A stretch of 64,000 nucleotides of DNA from Jejubacter calystegiae (GTDB taxonomy: Bacteria; Pseudomonadota; Gammaproteobacteria; Enterobacterales; Enterobacteriaceae), in NCBI RefSeq assembly GCF_005671395.1, contig NZ_CP040428.1:1550001-1614000 (forward strand), written 5' to 3'. Shown in pieces: positions 37,322 through 45,128 of the stretch; position 1 is the stretch's first letter, and each line of letters opens with the position of its first letter. The notes below the pieces were generated by a model, which was given only the letters and a program-made list of their open reading frames with translations, had not been told where the DNA came from and searched no databases. The position numbers were made by a program, and so were the translations under genes.

Positions 37322-37337
37322 CTGAATGGATATCCAG
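37322..37337 (-). promoter_or_regulatory. LexA box between uvrA and ssb
   Basis: CTGAATGGATATCCAG fits CTG-N10-CAG and is nearly identical to the reverse complement of the E. coli uvrA SOS box (CTGAATGAATATACAG). It lies 59 bp upstream of the uvrA start and would repress uvrA and possibly one ssb promoter. Confidence 0.9.
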
Positions 37338-37465
37338 TATTCCTCTGTAACAAATGAAGCATAGGTAACTTTAATGGAACGACGGGCACAGCTATAAACT
37401 CTAACAGTGGCGTGATAGAATCGCGGGTTTACACTATCAGGAAAACCTTCTCAGGAGACTCGAAC

Positions 37466-38008
37466 ATGGCCAGCAGAGGCGTAAACAAGGTGATTCTCGT
37501 CGGTAATCTGGGCCAGGACCCGGAAGTGCGCTATATGCCAAATGGCGGGGCCGTGGCTAACCTGCGGCTGGCGACTTCCGAATCCTGGCGCGACAAGCAG
37601 ACCGGTGAGATGAAAGAAGTGACCGAATGGCACTCCGTAGTGCTGTTTGGCAAACTGGCGGAAGTGGCGGGTGAATACCTGCGTAAAGGTTCCCAGGTTT
37701 ATATCGAAGGCCAGTTGCGTACCCGCAAATGGCAGGGGCAGGATGGCCAGGATCGTTACACCACCGAAGTCGTGGTTAACGTGGGCGGCTCCATGCAGAT
37801 GCTGGGCGGCCGTCAGGGCGGCGGTGGCGGCATGGGCGGCGGCCAGCAGCAGGGCGGTGGCTGGGGTCAGCCTCAGCAGCCTCAGGGCGGCAACCAGTTC
37901 AGCGGCGGCGGTCAGCAGCAGGCTCAGTCTCGTCCTCAGCAGCAGAACAGTGCACCGGCACCTTCTAACGAACCGCCGATGGACTTCGACGACGATATTC
38001 CGTTCTGA
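37466..38008 (+). CDS. ssb: Ssb, single-stranded DNA-binding protein
   Basis: Tetrameric protein that coats single-stranded DNA and recruits replication and repair partners. It has 180 residues (E. coli 178). The OB fold spans about 5-110 ([31 protein letters not shown]). A Gly/Gln-rich linker (about 113-170) leads to the acidic partner-binding tip MDFDDDIPF. The start at 37466 has AGGAG 8 bp upstream; a longer in-frame extension is rejected. A terminator follows. Confidence 0.98.
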   Translation: MASRGVNKVILVGNLGQDPEVRYMPNGGAVANLRLATSESWRDKQTGEMKEVTEWHSVVLFGKLAEVAGEYLRKGSQVYIEGQLRTRKWQGQDGQDRYTTEVVVNVGGSMQMLGGRQGGGGGMGGGQQQGGGWGQPQQPQGGNQFSGGGQQQAQSRPQQQNSAPAPSNEPPMDFDDDIPF

Positions 38009-38038
38009 TAAACCTTTTCAGAAGATATATCGTATAAG

Positions 38039-38061
38039 GCCCCGTTATTACGGGGCTTTTT
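38039..38061 (+). terminator. Intrinsic terminator after ssb
   Basis: GCCCCGT-TATT-ACGGGGC followed by TTTTT. Confidence 0.92.
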
Positions 38062-38105
38062 GTTATACAGACGTCGGCTCTGGTATCAGATGTTCACTTT
38101 CTTCA

Positions 38106-38726
38106 TTACCGACTGCTCAACGCCAGCCGGGCGGCGAAAGCCATAAAAACGCCGCCTGTGGCGCGATCCATCCATTTCACTACCGACGGTCGGGTAAAGA
38201 CTGCCGATGCATAACGGGTGGTTAAAATCAGTATGAGGGACCAGAGCGTACCGATTAGCACGTGGACGGTCACCAGCAGGAAGGTCCAGACAACCGGTGA
38301 GTGGCCCGTGGGAATAAACTGCGGCAAAAACGAGACATAAAAGACGCCCATCTTGGGATTTAACACATTGCCGAGCATTCCACGCAGGAACCAGTTACTG
38401 GATGATGGGATGCTTGTCTGACAGGGATTAAAGCTATGACGGGGTTTGAAGATAAGCTGTATCCCCAGCCAGCACAGCCAGGCGGCGCCACACCATTTTA
38501 GCAGGTTGTAGGCCAGTTCCGACGCAGCAAGCAACGCACCTAAACCAAAGGCGACCAGCGCTCCCCAAATAAAGCATCCGGTGTCGATGCCTATGGCGGC
38601 CTGGAAAGCTTTCTTCCCGCCTTCGACGGTGGCGGTTCGTAAGATCAGTGCGGTATCGAGTCCGGGGGTGAGCGTCAGGAGGAGTGCGGCAAAGGAAAAA
38701 GCAATCAGTGAATCAGCAACGGGCAT
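38106..38726 (-). CDS. LysE/RhtB-family amino-acid exporter
   Basis: A 206-residue inner-membrane protein with about six hydrophobic helices. It has the LysE/RhtB signature TPGLDTALILRTATVEGGKKAFQAAIGI near the N-terminus and GMLGNVLNPKMGVFYVSFLPQF near residue 115-135. Proteins of this family export amino acids or homoserine lactone-like compounds by proton exchange; the substrate cannot be assigned. It is not present between ssb and yjcB in E. coli K-12 and starts the accessory block at 38-46 kb. It is monocistronic and reads toward ssb. Confidence 0.85.
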   Translation of the reverse strand: MPVADSLIAFSFAALLLTLTPGLDTALILRTATVEGGKKAFQAAIGIDTGCFIWGALVAFGLGALLAASELAYNLLKWCGAAWLCWLGIQLIFKPRHSFNPCQTSIPSSSNWFLRGMLGNVLNPKMGVFYVSFLPQFIPTGHSPVVWTFLLVTVHVLIGTLWSLILILTTRYASAVFTRPSVVKWMDRATGGVFMAFAARLALSSR

Positions 38727-38857
38727 TTTCTGTCTCCGAAAGCGTGAATGCTACTGTAAAGATTCACTTTTTACCACTGGAGTGTTCGACCCGTCTATCG
38801 TTAGTCTCGTCATTTTTAAAGGCCCTGTTTTCACAGGGCTTATTGTTCTCAGCGGCA

Positions 38858-39625
38858 TTATTTAATCGCCACGCTCATTCCTCCGTCGGCCATGACCACG
38901 GAGCCCACCAGATAGCTGGCCTGCTCCGATGCCAGAAAGGCAATGACTTCTGCAATTTCTTCAGGCTGCGCGGCGCGGCCGATGGGGGAGCCTGCGCCGT
39001 GACCGGCCAGAAATGCCTGGCCGTCAGGGTGGATCCTGTTGGCGATATTGGTGATGACATCTCCGGAGCCAACGGCGTTTACGCGGATACCGTAAGGAAT
39101 TGCTTCCAGCGCCAGAGTGCGGGTTAACTGCGCCAGCGCGCCTTTAGATGCGGCATAAGCTGCTATGGAGGGAAATGTCTGGTAGCAGGCGTAGGAGCCA
39201 ACGTTAACGATAGCGCCTTTACCTGAACTCATCATCTGGCGCAGCGATTCACGCGCAAACAAAAAGGCGCCCGTCGCGTTGACGGCCAGAATTCGGTTCC
39301 ACTCATCAAGCGTCATATCCACCACAGCCTTGTTTGTGATAATTCCCGCGTTATTCACCAGAATATCCAGGTGACCAAAATGACGCATTGCGGTTTCCAC
39401 CGCCTGCGTCGCGCTGGCTTCGTCGGCCACGTCAGCAACCAGCGACACGATGCCGGGGCATTCCAGATCGCGAACTTCCTGCTCCAGACTGATGGCGACG
39501 ATGTTGGCGCCCCGCTGATGCAGCAGTGCTGTGGTTGCCCTGCCAATTCCGCTGGCTGCACCGGTAACAATCGCGACCTGACCTGCGAAGGGTTGTGGAT
39601 GTGAAGCGTGCGTTGCGTTGGACAT
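38858..39625 (-). CDS. Short-chain dehydrogenase/reductase (SDR, classical)
   Basis: A 255-residue NAD(P)-dependent oxidoreductase. The cofactor motif is TGAASGIG (21-28), NNAG is at 91-94, and the catalytic tetrad Asn116, Ser144, Tyr157, Lys161 is complete. The C-terminal ASYLVGSVVMADGGMSVAIK matches the 'GxxxxVDGG' ending of 3-oxoacyl-ACP-reductase-like members. The motif AVGSGDVITNIANRIHPDGQAF in the substrate loop is unusual; many relatives have PG.. at this place. The substrate is unknown. It is divergent from an AraC regulator, which likely controls it. A hairpin (GCCCTG-TTTTCA-CAGGGC, 38822-38840) lies after the stop and may terminate it. Confidence 0.87.
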   Translation of the reverse strand: MSNATHASHPQPFAGQVAIVTGAASGIGRATTALLHQRGANIVAISLEQEVRDLECPGIVSLVADVADEASATQAVETAMRHFGHLDILVNNAGIITNKAVVDMTLDEWNRILAVNATGAFLFARESLRQMMSSGKGAIVNVGSYACYQTFPSIAAYAASKGALAQLTRTLALEAIPYGIRVNAVGSGDVITNIANRIHPDGQAFLAGHGAGSPIGRAAQPEEIAEVIAFLASEQASYLVGSVVMADGGMSVAIK

Positions 39626-39788
39626 GTCTCTTTACCTCTGTATGGATGTCCTGGCAGGCTACGTTGTCGTTGGAAAAGCCAAAAGACACAGGGCTATTGG
39701 ATGATTGCCTGTTCCTATTTGTACTGTTTACTTTATCGGCTAACTATGGCGCTATGATTGCTCACTAATACCCGGTGGTCGAGGAACG

Positions 39789-40724
39789 ATGGGAAGCAAT
39801 CATCAGGCTGAGCAAATGGTTGACTTACTGGCGAAGCTGGCGCCTCATGAAGGTTACACGCGCTCGCAGTTGGATTCGGTTCGTTTTATGCGTGCCAATG
39901 GGCCGATAGGTCGCACGCCGGTATTGTATGAGCCGGGGATTGTGATTGTATGTCAGGGTTCCAAACGTGGTTATCTGGCAGACAAAGTGTATCGCTATGA
40001 CAGCCAGCATTATCTGGTGCTTTCCGTGCCGCTGCCATTCTCAACAGAGACGGATGCCACTGCGCAGGAACCCCTTCTGGCGCTTTCCGTCGGTCTGGAT
40101 ATGACTGTACTGACTGAACTGATCGTTATGCTGGATGAAGAAGGATATCGTGCCGCATCACCGCCTCAGGGAATTATTTCAACACCGCTGGATAGCGCAT
40201 TGTCCGATGTGACGCTGCGTTTGCTACGTGCGCTGGCGTCACCACTGGAGGGGCGGATTCTGGGGCCTTCGATTATTCGGGAACTCTATTACCGGATGTT
40301 GATTGGCGAGCAGGGCGGTGCTATTCGCGCAGCGCTTGCCAGTCAGGGCCATTTTGCGCGTATCTCCCGGGTTTTGGCGCATATTCATCGCTGTTACGAT
40401 CAACCGGTAAGCGTCGGTGAGCTGGCAAAACGGGCCGGTCTTAGTATCCCGGCATTTCATGCTCACTTCCGGGCGATAACCAACACTTCACCGGTGCAGT
40501 ACATTAAATCCGTACGGTTGCAGCAGGCGCGTTTACTCATGATTCGTGACAACCTGACGGCCGCATCGGCCGGACAGCGGGTCGGATATGAAAGCCCTTC
40601 ACAATTTAACCGTGAATTTCGCCGTTTATTTGGCCGCCCTCCGGGGGAAGAAGCGCGGGTGATGAGGCACGCCTTTTCATTACTGCCTTCTGTACAGTTG
40701 GCAGCCGTGGTTGCCACACATTAA
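39789..40724 (+). CDS. AraC-family transcriptional regulator (YqhC-like N-terminal domain)
   Basis: A 311-residue regulator. The N-terminal AraC-type cupin-like domain of the PF06719 kind (LYEPGIVIVCQGSKRGYL..YDSQHYLVLSVPLPFSTET) occupies about 30-180. The C-terminal double helix-turn-helix follows (PVSVGELAKRAGLSIPAFHAHFRAITNTSPVQYIKSVRLQQAR, then GYESPSQFNREFRRLFGRPP). E. coli YqhC, of the same architecture, activates yqhD/dkgA in response to aldehydes. The divergent arrangement with an SDR gene (163 bp between starts) mirrors that: an aldehyde or ketone inducer is an inference. Confidence 0.85.
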   Translation: MGSNHQAEQMVDLLAKLAPHEGYTRSQLDSVRFMRANGPIGRTPVLYEPGIVIVCQGSKRGYLADKVYRYDSQHYLVLSVPLPFSTETDATAQEPLLALSVGLDMTVLTELIVMLDEEGYRAASPPQGIISTPLDSALSDVTLRLLRALASPLEGRILGPSIIRELYYRMLIGEQGGAIRAALASQGHFARISRVLAHIHRCYDQPVSVGELAKRAGLSIPAFHAHFRAITNTSPVQYIKSVRLQQARLLMIRDNLTAASAGQRVGYESPSQFNREFRRLFGRPPGEEARVMRHAFSLLPSVQLAAVVATH

Positions 40725-41180
40725 GAGAATTATCTGGCGAATGCGCTGGACTTTTTGAACACGAATAACATCGTTATTTTTATATACAAATAATTTAAAG
40801 AGACTTGATAAATAATAACATTCGGATAAAGCCTAATTTAGCCATGTAAAATGTGTGGGTAATGGGTTGTTTTTGTTTTGTCATTTAAAATCAATGTTAT
40901 ATGTATTTATTTTCGTCTGTAATGCAATAAATAAATTGCTATTTTCTTAATAAATGATAGATTCTTCTACGTAAAACTTTGTATCTATTAAATTATTTAT
41001 CATTTATTTAACAGTCATGTAAAAATGCGGAAATAAATAAGCTCGTCGCCTGCTGTTATCCTCTTCTCAGTTGAAGTTTTAAATTGAGGATTTTCTTGAA
41101 CATTCTTTTTTGACCGCGGTTAGCATTGACCGAATAGTATGTATCTCGTTGTTATTATTTCCCCTCTGGAGTAAAAACTG
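40725..41180. other. AT-rich intergenic region upstream of the diguanylate cyclase
   Basis: 456 bp with no supported gene, far more AT-rich than its surroundings from about 40770 to 41050 (many TAAATAAT/ATTTATT runs). Such composition suggests a bendable, H-NS-bound promoter region or a scar of foreign DNA. A CTGGAG ribosome-binding site precedes the GTG start at 41181. Confidence 0.5.
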
Positions 41181-42692
41181 GTGGCAGATATCAATGCCGG
41201 ACAGCTTAGTCGAAGCCCCAATCGGCGCTTTTTCGTTGAGTCAAAGCAGGTAGCGATCGCCGTAACGCTGATCGTTTTTATGCTGGCAGCTATTTTGTTT
41301 AGCTATATCTCTTACCGGCGTCAGATTTCGGTCGCGGAAACGGTGGCGAATGAATTCTCGCGGGTGATTGAAAGCGATCTGCACTATAACGAAAACTTTT
41401 CAGATGCGGTTTCGGTGCTCTATCTGCGGCTTAAAAGCAGTCGCTACCAGCTGGGCGATGTCGGGCAAGAGTATGATAAACAGCACCGTATTTACGGTAT
41501 TAACCTGTTTGCGGATCAGACCAATAATGCTTTTATGGGCACGCTTCAATCAGACGAGTCCCTGACGAGAGACAAGCTGCTGCTGGCCAGAGCCGTGGAT
41601 CTGGCCATGCGTATCGAAAGCCGTAATTCTCACTATAGTCATATCAGCCGACGCTACTTCCTGTCTAAACAGGACGATTTTATCTATATCACTACGAAGG
41701 TGCCGCTGAGCGAATATGTGTTTAAGGCCAGCAGGGGGCGGGGTTACGGGCTGTTCAGCCATATTGAAACCCGCGGCTATCTCTATCAGAAACTGCATGA
41801 CGATCCTGGTGCCCGCTTCGGGGAGCTTTCCCCGGTATATCTCGACTCCCTGTCCGGTGATCCGGTGATTACCGTGCAGCACGTGGTGTTTGACCAGAGC
41901 CAGGGAATGAAGGACAAGGTGCTGGGCTCGCTTTGCTTTGACTACCAGCGTGAAGATCTGTTGGCGATTGCCCGTAGCCTGGAGATTAATCAGCAGGATA
42001 ATTTCCTGAATATTTATCTGCTGGATAAAGAGAGTCGCACCGAATTAGGCGTGCTGGGCGTCGATAACTGGGGTAAGAAAGTACGTTCCGCCATTAACGA
42101 TCGCTATGAGGTGATCGTTTCTATCGATCCGCTTCGTTACTATCTGGCGTCGACCGGGCGTAGCGATCTGCTTATTTTGGTGTTGCTGTCGCTCTGCTTC
42201 CTGGGACTGGGGCTGATCTACGATCGCATTCTGCGCGTTCAGCGCCGCAATTCGCTTATCGACCCTCTCACCGGGCTTTATAATCGGGCATGGCTGGAAA
42301 AATATGACACCCGGAGCGGGCTGCGGGCCCGGACGATCGTGATGCTCGACTGCAACGACTTCAAAACCATCAACGATACCTGGGGCCACCAGATGGGCGA
42401 TATGGCGTTAAAGCATGTGGCAAAGTCGATTGTCCATCGCATTCAGCCGAATCGGGACTACGCGGTGCGTATGGGGGGCGATGAGTTTTTGATCACCTTC
42501 AGCCAGGGGGGCTCTGAAGCGGTGGAAGCCTGCATGCGGCGTATTGCGCATGATATCGGACTGTTTAGCGCCGAGGTGCCGTTTTCCGTGAGTTACGGTG
42601 TTTGCGAGCTGACGCCCGGAATGACGCTGAGCGAGGCGATGTCCCGGGCCGATAGCCGGATGTATCAGATAAAAAAACGAGCGAGAATCTAA
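41181..42692 (+). CDS. Membrane-bound diguanylate cyclase (GGDEF domain)
   Basis: A 503-residue sensor-type enzyme. It has a transmembrane helix at about 22-43, a ~285-residue periplasmic sensing region (about 44-328), a second helix at about 329-347, and a GGDEF domain starting DPLTGLYNR (361-369) with the active site MGGDEF (GGDEF at 432-436). The intact GGDEF predicts synthesis of cyclic di-GMP from two GTP. The RxxD product-inhibition site normally five residues upstream is missing (PNRD there), so feedback control may be absent. The GTG start at 41181 has GGAG upstream. E. coli has the phosphodiesterase gene pdeC (yjcC) nearby instead. The ligand of the sensor domain is unknown. Confidence 0.9.
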   Translation: MADINAGQLSRSPNRRFFVESKQVAIAVTLIVFMLAAILFSYISYRRQISVAETVANEFSRVIESDLHYNENFSDAVSVLYLRLKSSRYQLGDVGQEYDKQHRIYGINLFADQTNNAFMGTLQSDESLTRDKLLLARAVDLAMRIESRNSHYSHISRRYFLSKQDDFIYITTKVPLSEYVFKASRGRGYGLFSHIETRGYLYQKLHDDPGARFGELSPVYLDSLSGDPVITVQHVVFDQSQGMKDKVLGSLCFDYQREDLLAIARSLEINQQDNFLNIYLLDKESRTELGVLGVDNWGKKVRSAINDRYEVIVSIDPLRYYLASTGRSDLLILVLLSLCFLGLGLIYDRILRVQRRNSLIDPLTGLYNRAWLEKYDTRSGLRARTIVMLDCNDFKTINDTWGHQMGDMALKHVAKSIVHRIQPNRDYAVRMGGDEFLITFSQGGSEAVEACMRRIAHDIGLFSAEVPFSVSYGVCELTPGMTLSEAMSRADSRMYQIKKRARI

Positions 42693-42985
42693 TAACCACC
42701 GTGCGTGGCGCCTGAGGCAGCGATGCACGGCACTCCCTCTGCATGACGATAATCAGCCATTTCCAGGCTGCGTTGCCGATCGTTTTCCGTCAGAATTGTC
42801 TTGAATGAGACGCGGATCACAATATTATGCGCCGTTTTATTCCAACGGTATGGTCGTGCGGTGTTTTCTTCCTGACATCAGCCTGTTACACCCCGAGCAT
42901 CCCCCCCCCGATAGTGACTTTCTATGTTTAAGCGGTTTTTTTTGCTTGTGTTACGCTTAAGACAAAATAAAACAAGGGAGTTGAG
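42693..42985. other. Intergenic region before the HlyD/ABC-2 operon
   Basis: About 290 bp without a gene. CCGTGC-N20-GCACGG (42700-42731) could be a weak terminator hairpin for the cyclase. A run of nine C residues lies at 42901-42909. CTTGTG-TTACG-CTTAAG at 42945-42961 is a near match to the PmrA/QseB box seen at 5755. It is followed by ACAAAATAAAA, then the leader peptide ribosome-binding site AAGGGAG. Confidence 0.4.
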
Positions 42986-43024
42986 ATGGAACTCTTGAAT
43001 CAACAGTGGAGGCCTGGCCAGTGA
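42986..43024 (+). CDS. 12-residue leader peptide coupled to the HlyD gene
   Basis: ATG at 42986 follows AAGGGAG by 5 bp and encodes MELLNQQWRPGQ, then TGA. The stop shares GTGA with the GTG start of the HlyD gene (43021), and the GGAGG that serves HlyD lies inside the leader (TGG-AGG codons). This layout is typical of translational coupling. The peptide itself has no recognisable match; it may be only a coupling device. It is too short for standard gene finders. Confidence 0.55.
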   Translation: MELLNQQWRPGQ

Positions 43025-43992
43025 AGAAAAAGACGTTATTTACGTTGCTGCTGGTCGTGATTGTGATTGCACTGGCAGTACTTTTCAGGGCGCAGAACCA
43101 GGATTTATTGCTGCAGGGTGAGGTGGATGCGCCGGAGGTTATCGTTACATCGAAAGCGAAGGGGCGCGTGGTAGAGCGTCTGGTGGAAAGGGGCGACGAT
43201 GTGAAGGCCGGGCAGCTGCTGATGAAGCTGGACGCGCCGGAAATTATTGCGCAACTGCGTGCGGCGGAAGCGGCGCGCGATCAGGCGAAAGCCCAGCTCG
43301 ACCAGTCGATGAACGGCACCCGCGAAGAGAATATTCGCAACCTGAAAGCGACTCTGGACGAGGCCGAGGCTGACTACCGCAATGCGCAGGCGACCCTTAA
43401 CCGTAACCAGAAGGTGGCGGCCCAGGGCTATATCTCTGCACAGGATCTGCAGGATTTGCGTAATGCCCGGGATACCGCGTGGCAGAAAGTTCAGGGGGCG
43501 AAAGCCAATCTGGACGAAGGCATTCACGGTGACCGTATCGAGCAGCGTGCCGCTTACGCCGCGCAGCTGCGCCAGGCGGAGCAGGAGCTGTTGGAAGTGA
43601 AAGTTCAGGCCGATGATCTGAATGTCACGGCGCCGGTCGATGGCGAAGTAGGACCGATTCCGTCTGAGGTGGGCGAACTACTGAACGCCTCCAGCCCGCT
43701 GTTGACCCTGGTGCGTCAGCCCCAGGCTTACTTTGTCTTTAACCTGCGCGAGGATATCCTGGCCCACGTTCGTAAGGGCGATAAGGTGAAGCTGCGGGTT
43801 CCGGCGCTCAATAACCAGATTATCGAGGCTGAAGTACATTACATCGCGCCGCTGGGGGATTACTCCACCAAACGCGCCACCCGTGCCACCGGCGACTTCG
43901 ACCTGAAAACTTTCGAAGTGCGCCTGTGGCCGACTCAGCCGGTGCAGGGGCTGCGACAGGGGATGAGCACGCTATGGCAATGGAAGGTTTAA
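43021..43992 (+). CDS. HlyD-family periplasmic adaptor (membrane fusion protein)
   Basis: A 323-residue adaptor. It has an N-terminal membrane anchor (about 5-22), a first half of the biotinyl-lipoyl domain (about 38-70), a long coiled-coil hairpin rich in Ala/Gln/Glu (about 75-195), and the second lipoyl half (VTAPVDGEVGPIPSEVGELL about 202-221). A beta-barrel follows (FVFNLREDILAHVRKGDKVKLRVP). Such proteins bridge inner-membrane exporters to outer-membrane channels. It resembles YhiI/YbhG-type adaptors. I start at GTG 43021 (GGAGG 8 bp upstream). The last codons overlap the next gene. The operon shows no ATPase gene. Confidence 0.87.
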   Translation: MKKKTLFTLLLVVIVIALAVLFRAQNQDLLLQGEVDAPEVIVTSKAKGRVVERLVERGDDVKAGQLLMKLDAPEIIAQLRAAEAARDQAKAQLDQSMNGTREENIRNLKATLDEAEADYRNAQATLNRNQKVAAQGYISAQDLQDLRNARDTAWQKVQGAKANLDEGIHGDRIEQRAAYAAQLRQAEQELLEVKVQADDLNVTAPVDGEVGPIPSEVGELLNASSPLLTLVRQPQAYFVFNLREDILAHVRKGDKVKLRVPALNNQIIEAEVHYIAPLGDYSTKRATRATGDFDLKTFEVRLWPTQPVQGLRQGMSTLWQWKV

Positions 43993-45128
43993 GGACCGGC
44001 TGGCGCTGCTTCAGTCTTGCCTTCCGCCGTGAGATTCGCGCCGCCTTTCGCAAACCGGTTTTCCACTGGCTGGGCTGGATCTTTCCGCTGCTGCTGTTCG
44101 GGCTGATCGGCAGCAACTTTTCGGAAGGGACGCTGCTGGATCTGCCTGTGTCGGTGGTGGACAACGATCACAGCAACCTGTCACGTCAGCTCATTCGCAA
44201 GCTCGACGCCGGTTCTCACGCCCGCATTACCCAACATGCAGGTGGACTGGAAGAAGCGCAGAGCCGTTTGCGCAATGCGCTGGACTACGGCATGGTCTAT
44301 ATCCCGCCAGACTTTGAGTCGGATGCGCTGGCGGGTCGCCAGCCCCAGGTGGTGTTCTACTATAACGCGCTGTTTTACGGGGCCGGGCTCTACTCTACTC
44401 AGGACTTTAGCGGGCTGATATCCGATCTCAACAGCAACTATCGTTCGATTATTGCGGCCAGCATCGGTAAAACGTTGCCGGCCCTGGCGCAGGTCTCACT
44501 CTCCTACGACAGTCTGTTTAACGCCAGCGGCAGCTACGTTTACTATCAGCAGTTTGCTGCCACGATCCACCTGATACAGTTGTTTGTTGTGACCTGCATG
44601 ATCTACGTGCTGGCGCGCAGTAAGCCGCTGATTTATTCCAGCTCTTTCAGTATGTCGCTGCTGGGAAAACTGGCGCCATACACCCTGTGCTATACCACGT
44701 TACTGATGGCGGAACTGGCGTTGCTGGTGTGGATCTTCGACGCCCGGGTGGTGGGGAATCCCATCTATATGCTGCTTGTTGGCTTCTTCTACGTGATGGC
44801 GGCCCAGAGTCTGGGGATTCTGCTGTTCACCTTTACCGGCAGTGCGATAACCGCCTACACCATGATGGGGATTATGGTCAGTATCGCCTTGACCTTCTCC
44901 GGTACCGTGGTGCCGGAACTGTCAATGTCGTTGCCAGCGCAGATTATCTCTAATCTCGAGCCGCTGACTCACGCGCTCTACGCCATGTTTGATATTTTCC
45001 TGCGTCAGGTACCGGTACGCCCGGTATTCAGTGTCTGCGCGCTGCTACTCGTCTATCCGTTGGTGACCGGACTGCTGGTGTGTCGTCGTCTTCCGGCGCG
45101 CTTGCGTAAGCAGGAGGTGGTGCTGTGA
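43974..45128 (+). CDS. ABC-2-type transporter permease (YhhJ/YbhS-like), first of two
   Basis: A ~384-residue inner-membrane permease of the ABC-2 superfamily. It has one N-terminal helix (about 27-48), a large periplasmic domain (about 50-225) starting with the family motif LPVSVVDNDHSNLSRQLIRKLDA, then five C-terminal helices (about 225-370) with GTVVPELSMSLPAQIISNLEPLTHALY. The start at 43974 (MAMEGLRTGW) overlaps the HlyD gene by 19 bp. No Walker motifs are present, so an ATPase must come from elsewhere if this is a true ABC exporter. It overlaps the second permease by 4 bp. Confidence 0.87.
   Translation: MAMEGLRTGWRCFSLAFRREIRAAFRKPVFHWLGWIFPLLLFGLIGSNFSEGTLLDLPVSVVDNDHSNLSRQLIRKLDAGSHARITQHAGGLEEAQSRLRNALDYGMVYIPPDFESDALAGRQPQVVFYYNALFYGAGLYSTQDFSGLISDLNSNYRSIIAASIGKTLPALAQVSLSYDSLFNASGSYVYYQQFAATIHLIQLFVVTCMIYVLARSKPLIYSSSFSMSLLGKLAPYTLCYTTLLMAELALLVWIFDARVVGNPIYMLLVGFFYVMAAQSLGILLFTFTGSAITAYTMMGIMVSIALTFSGTVVPELSMSLPAQIISNLEPLTHALYAMFDIFLRQVPVRPVFSVCALLLVYPLVTGLLVCRRLPARLRKQEVVL

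Noticed and set aside
42901-42909. Run of nine C residues that could be a phase-variable tract
   Set aside because: It is not within a gene or clearly inside a promoter spacer, and one homopolymer alone does not support phase variation.
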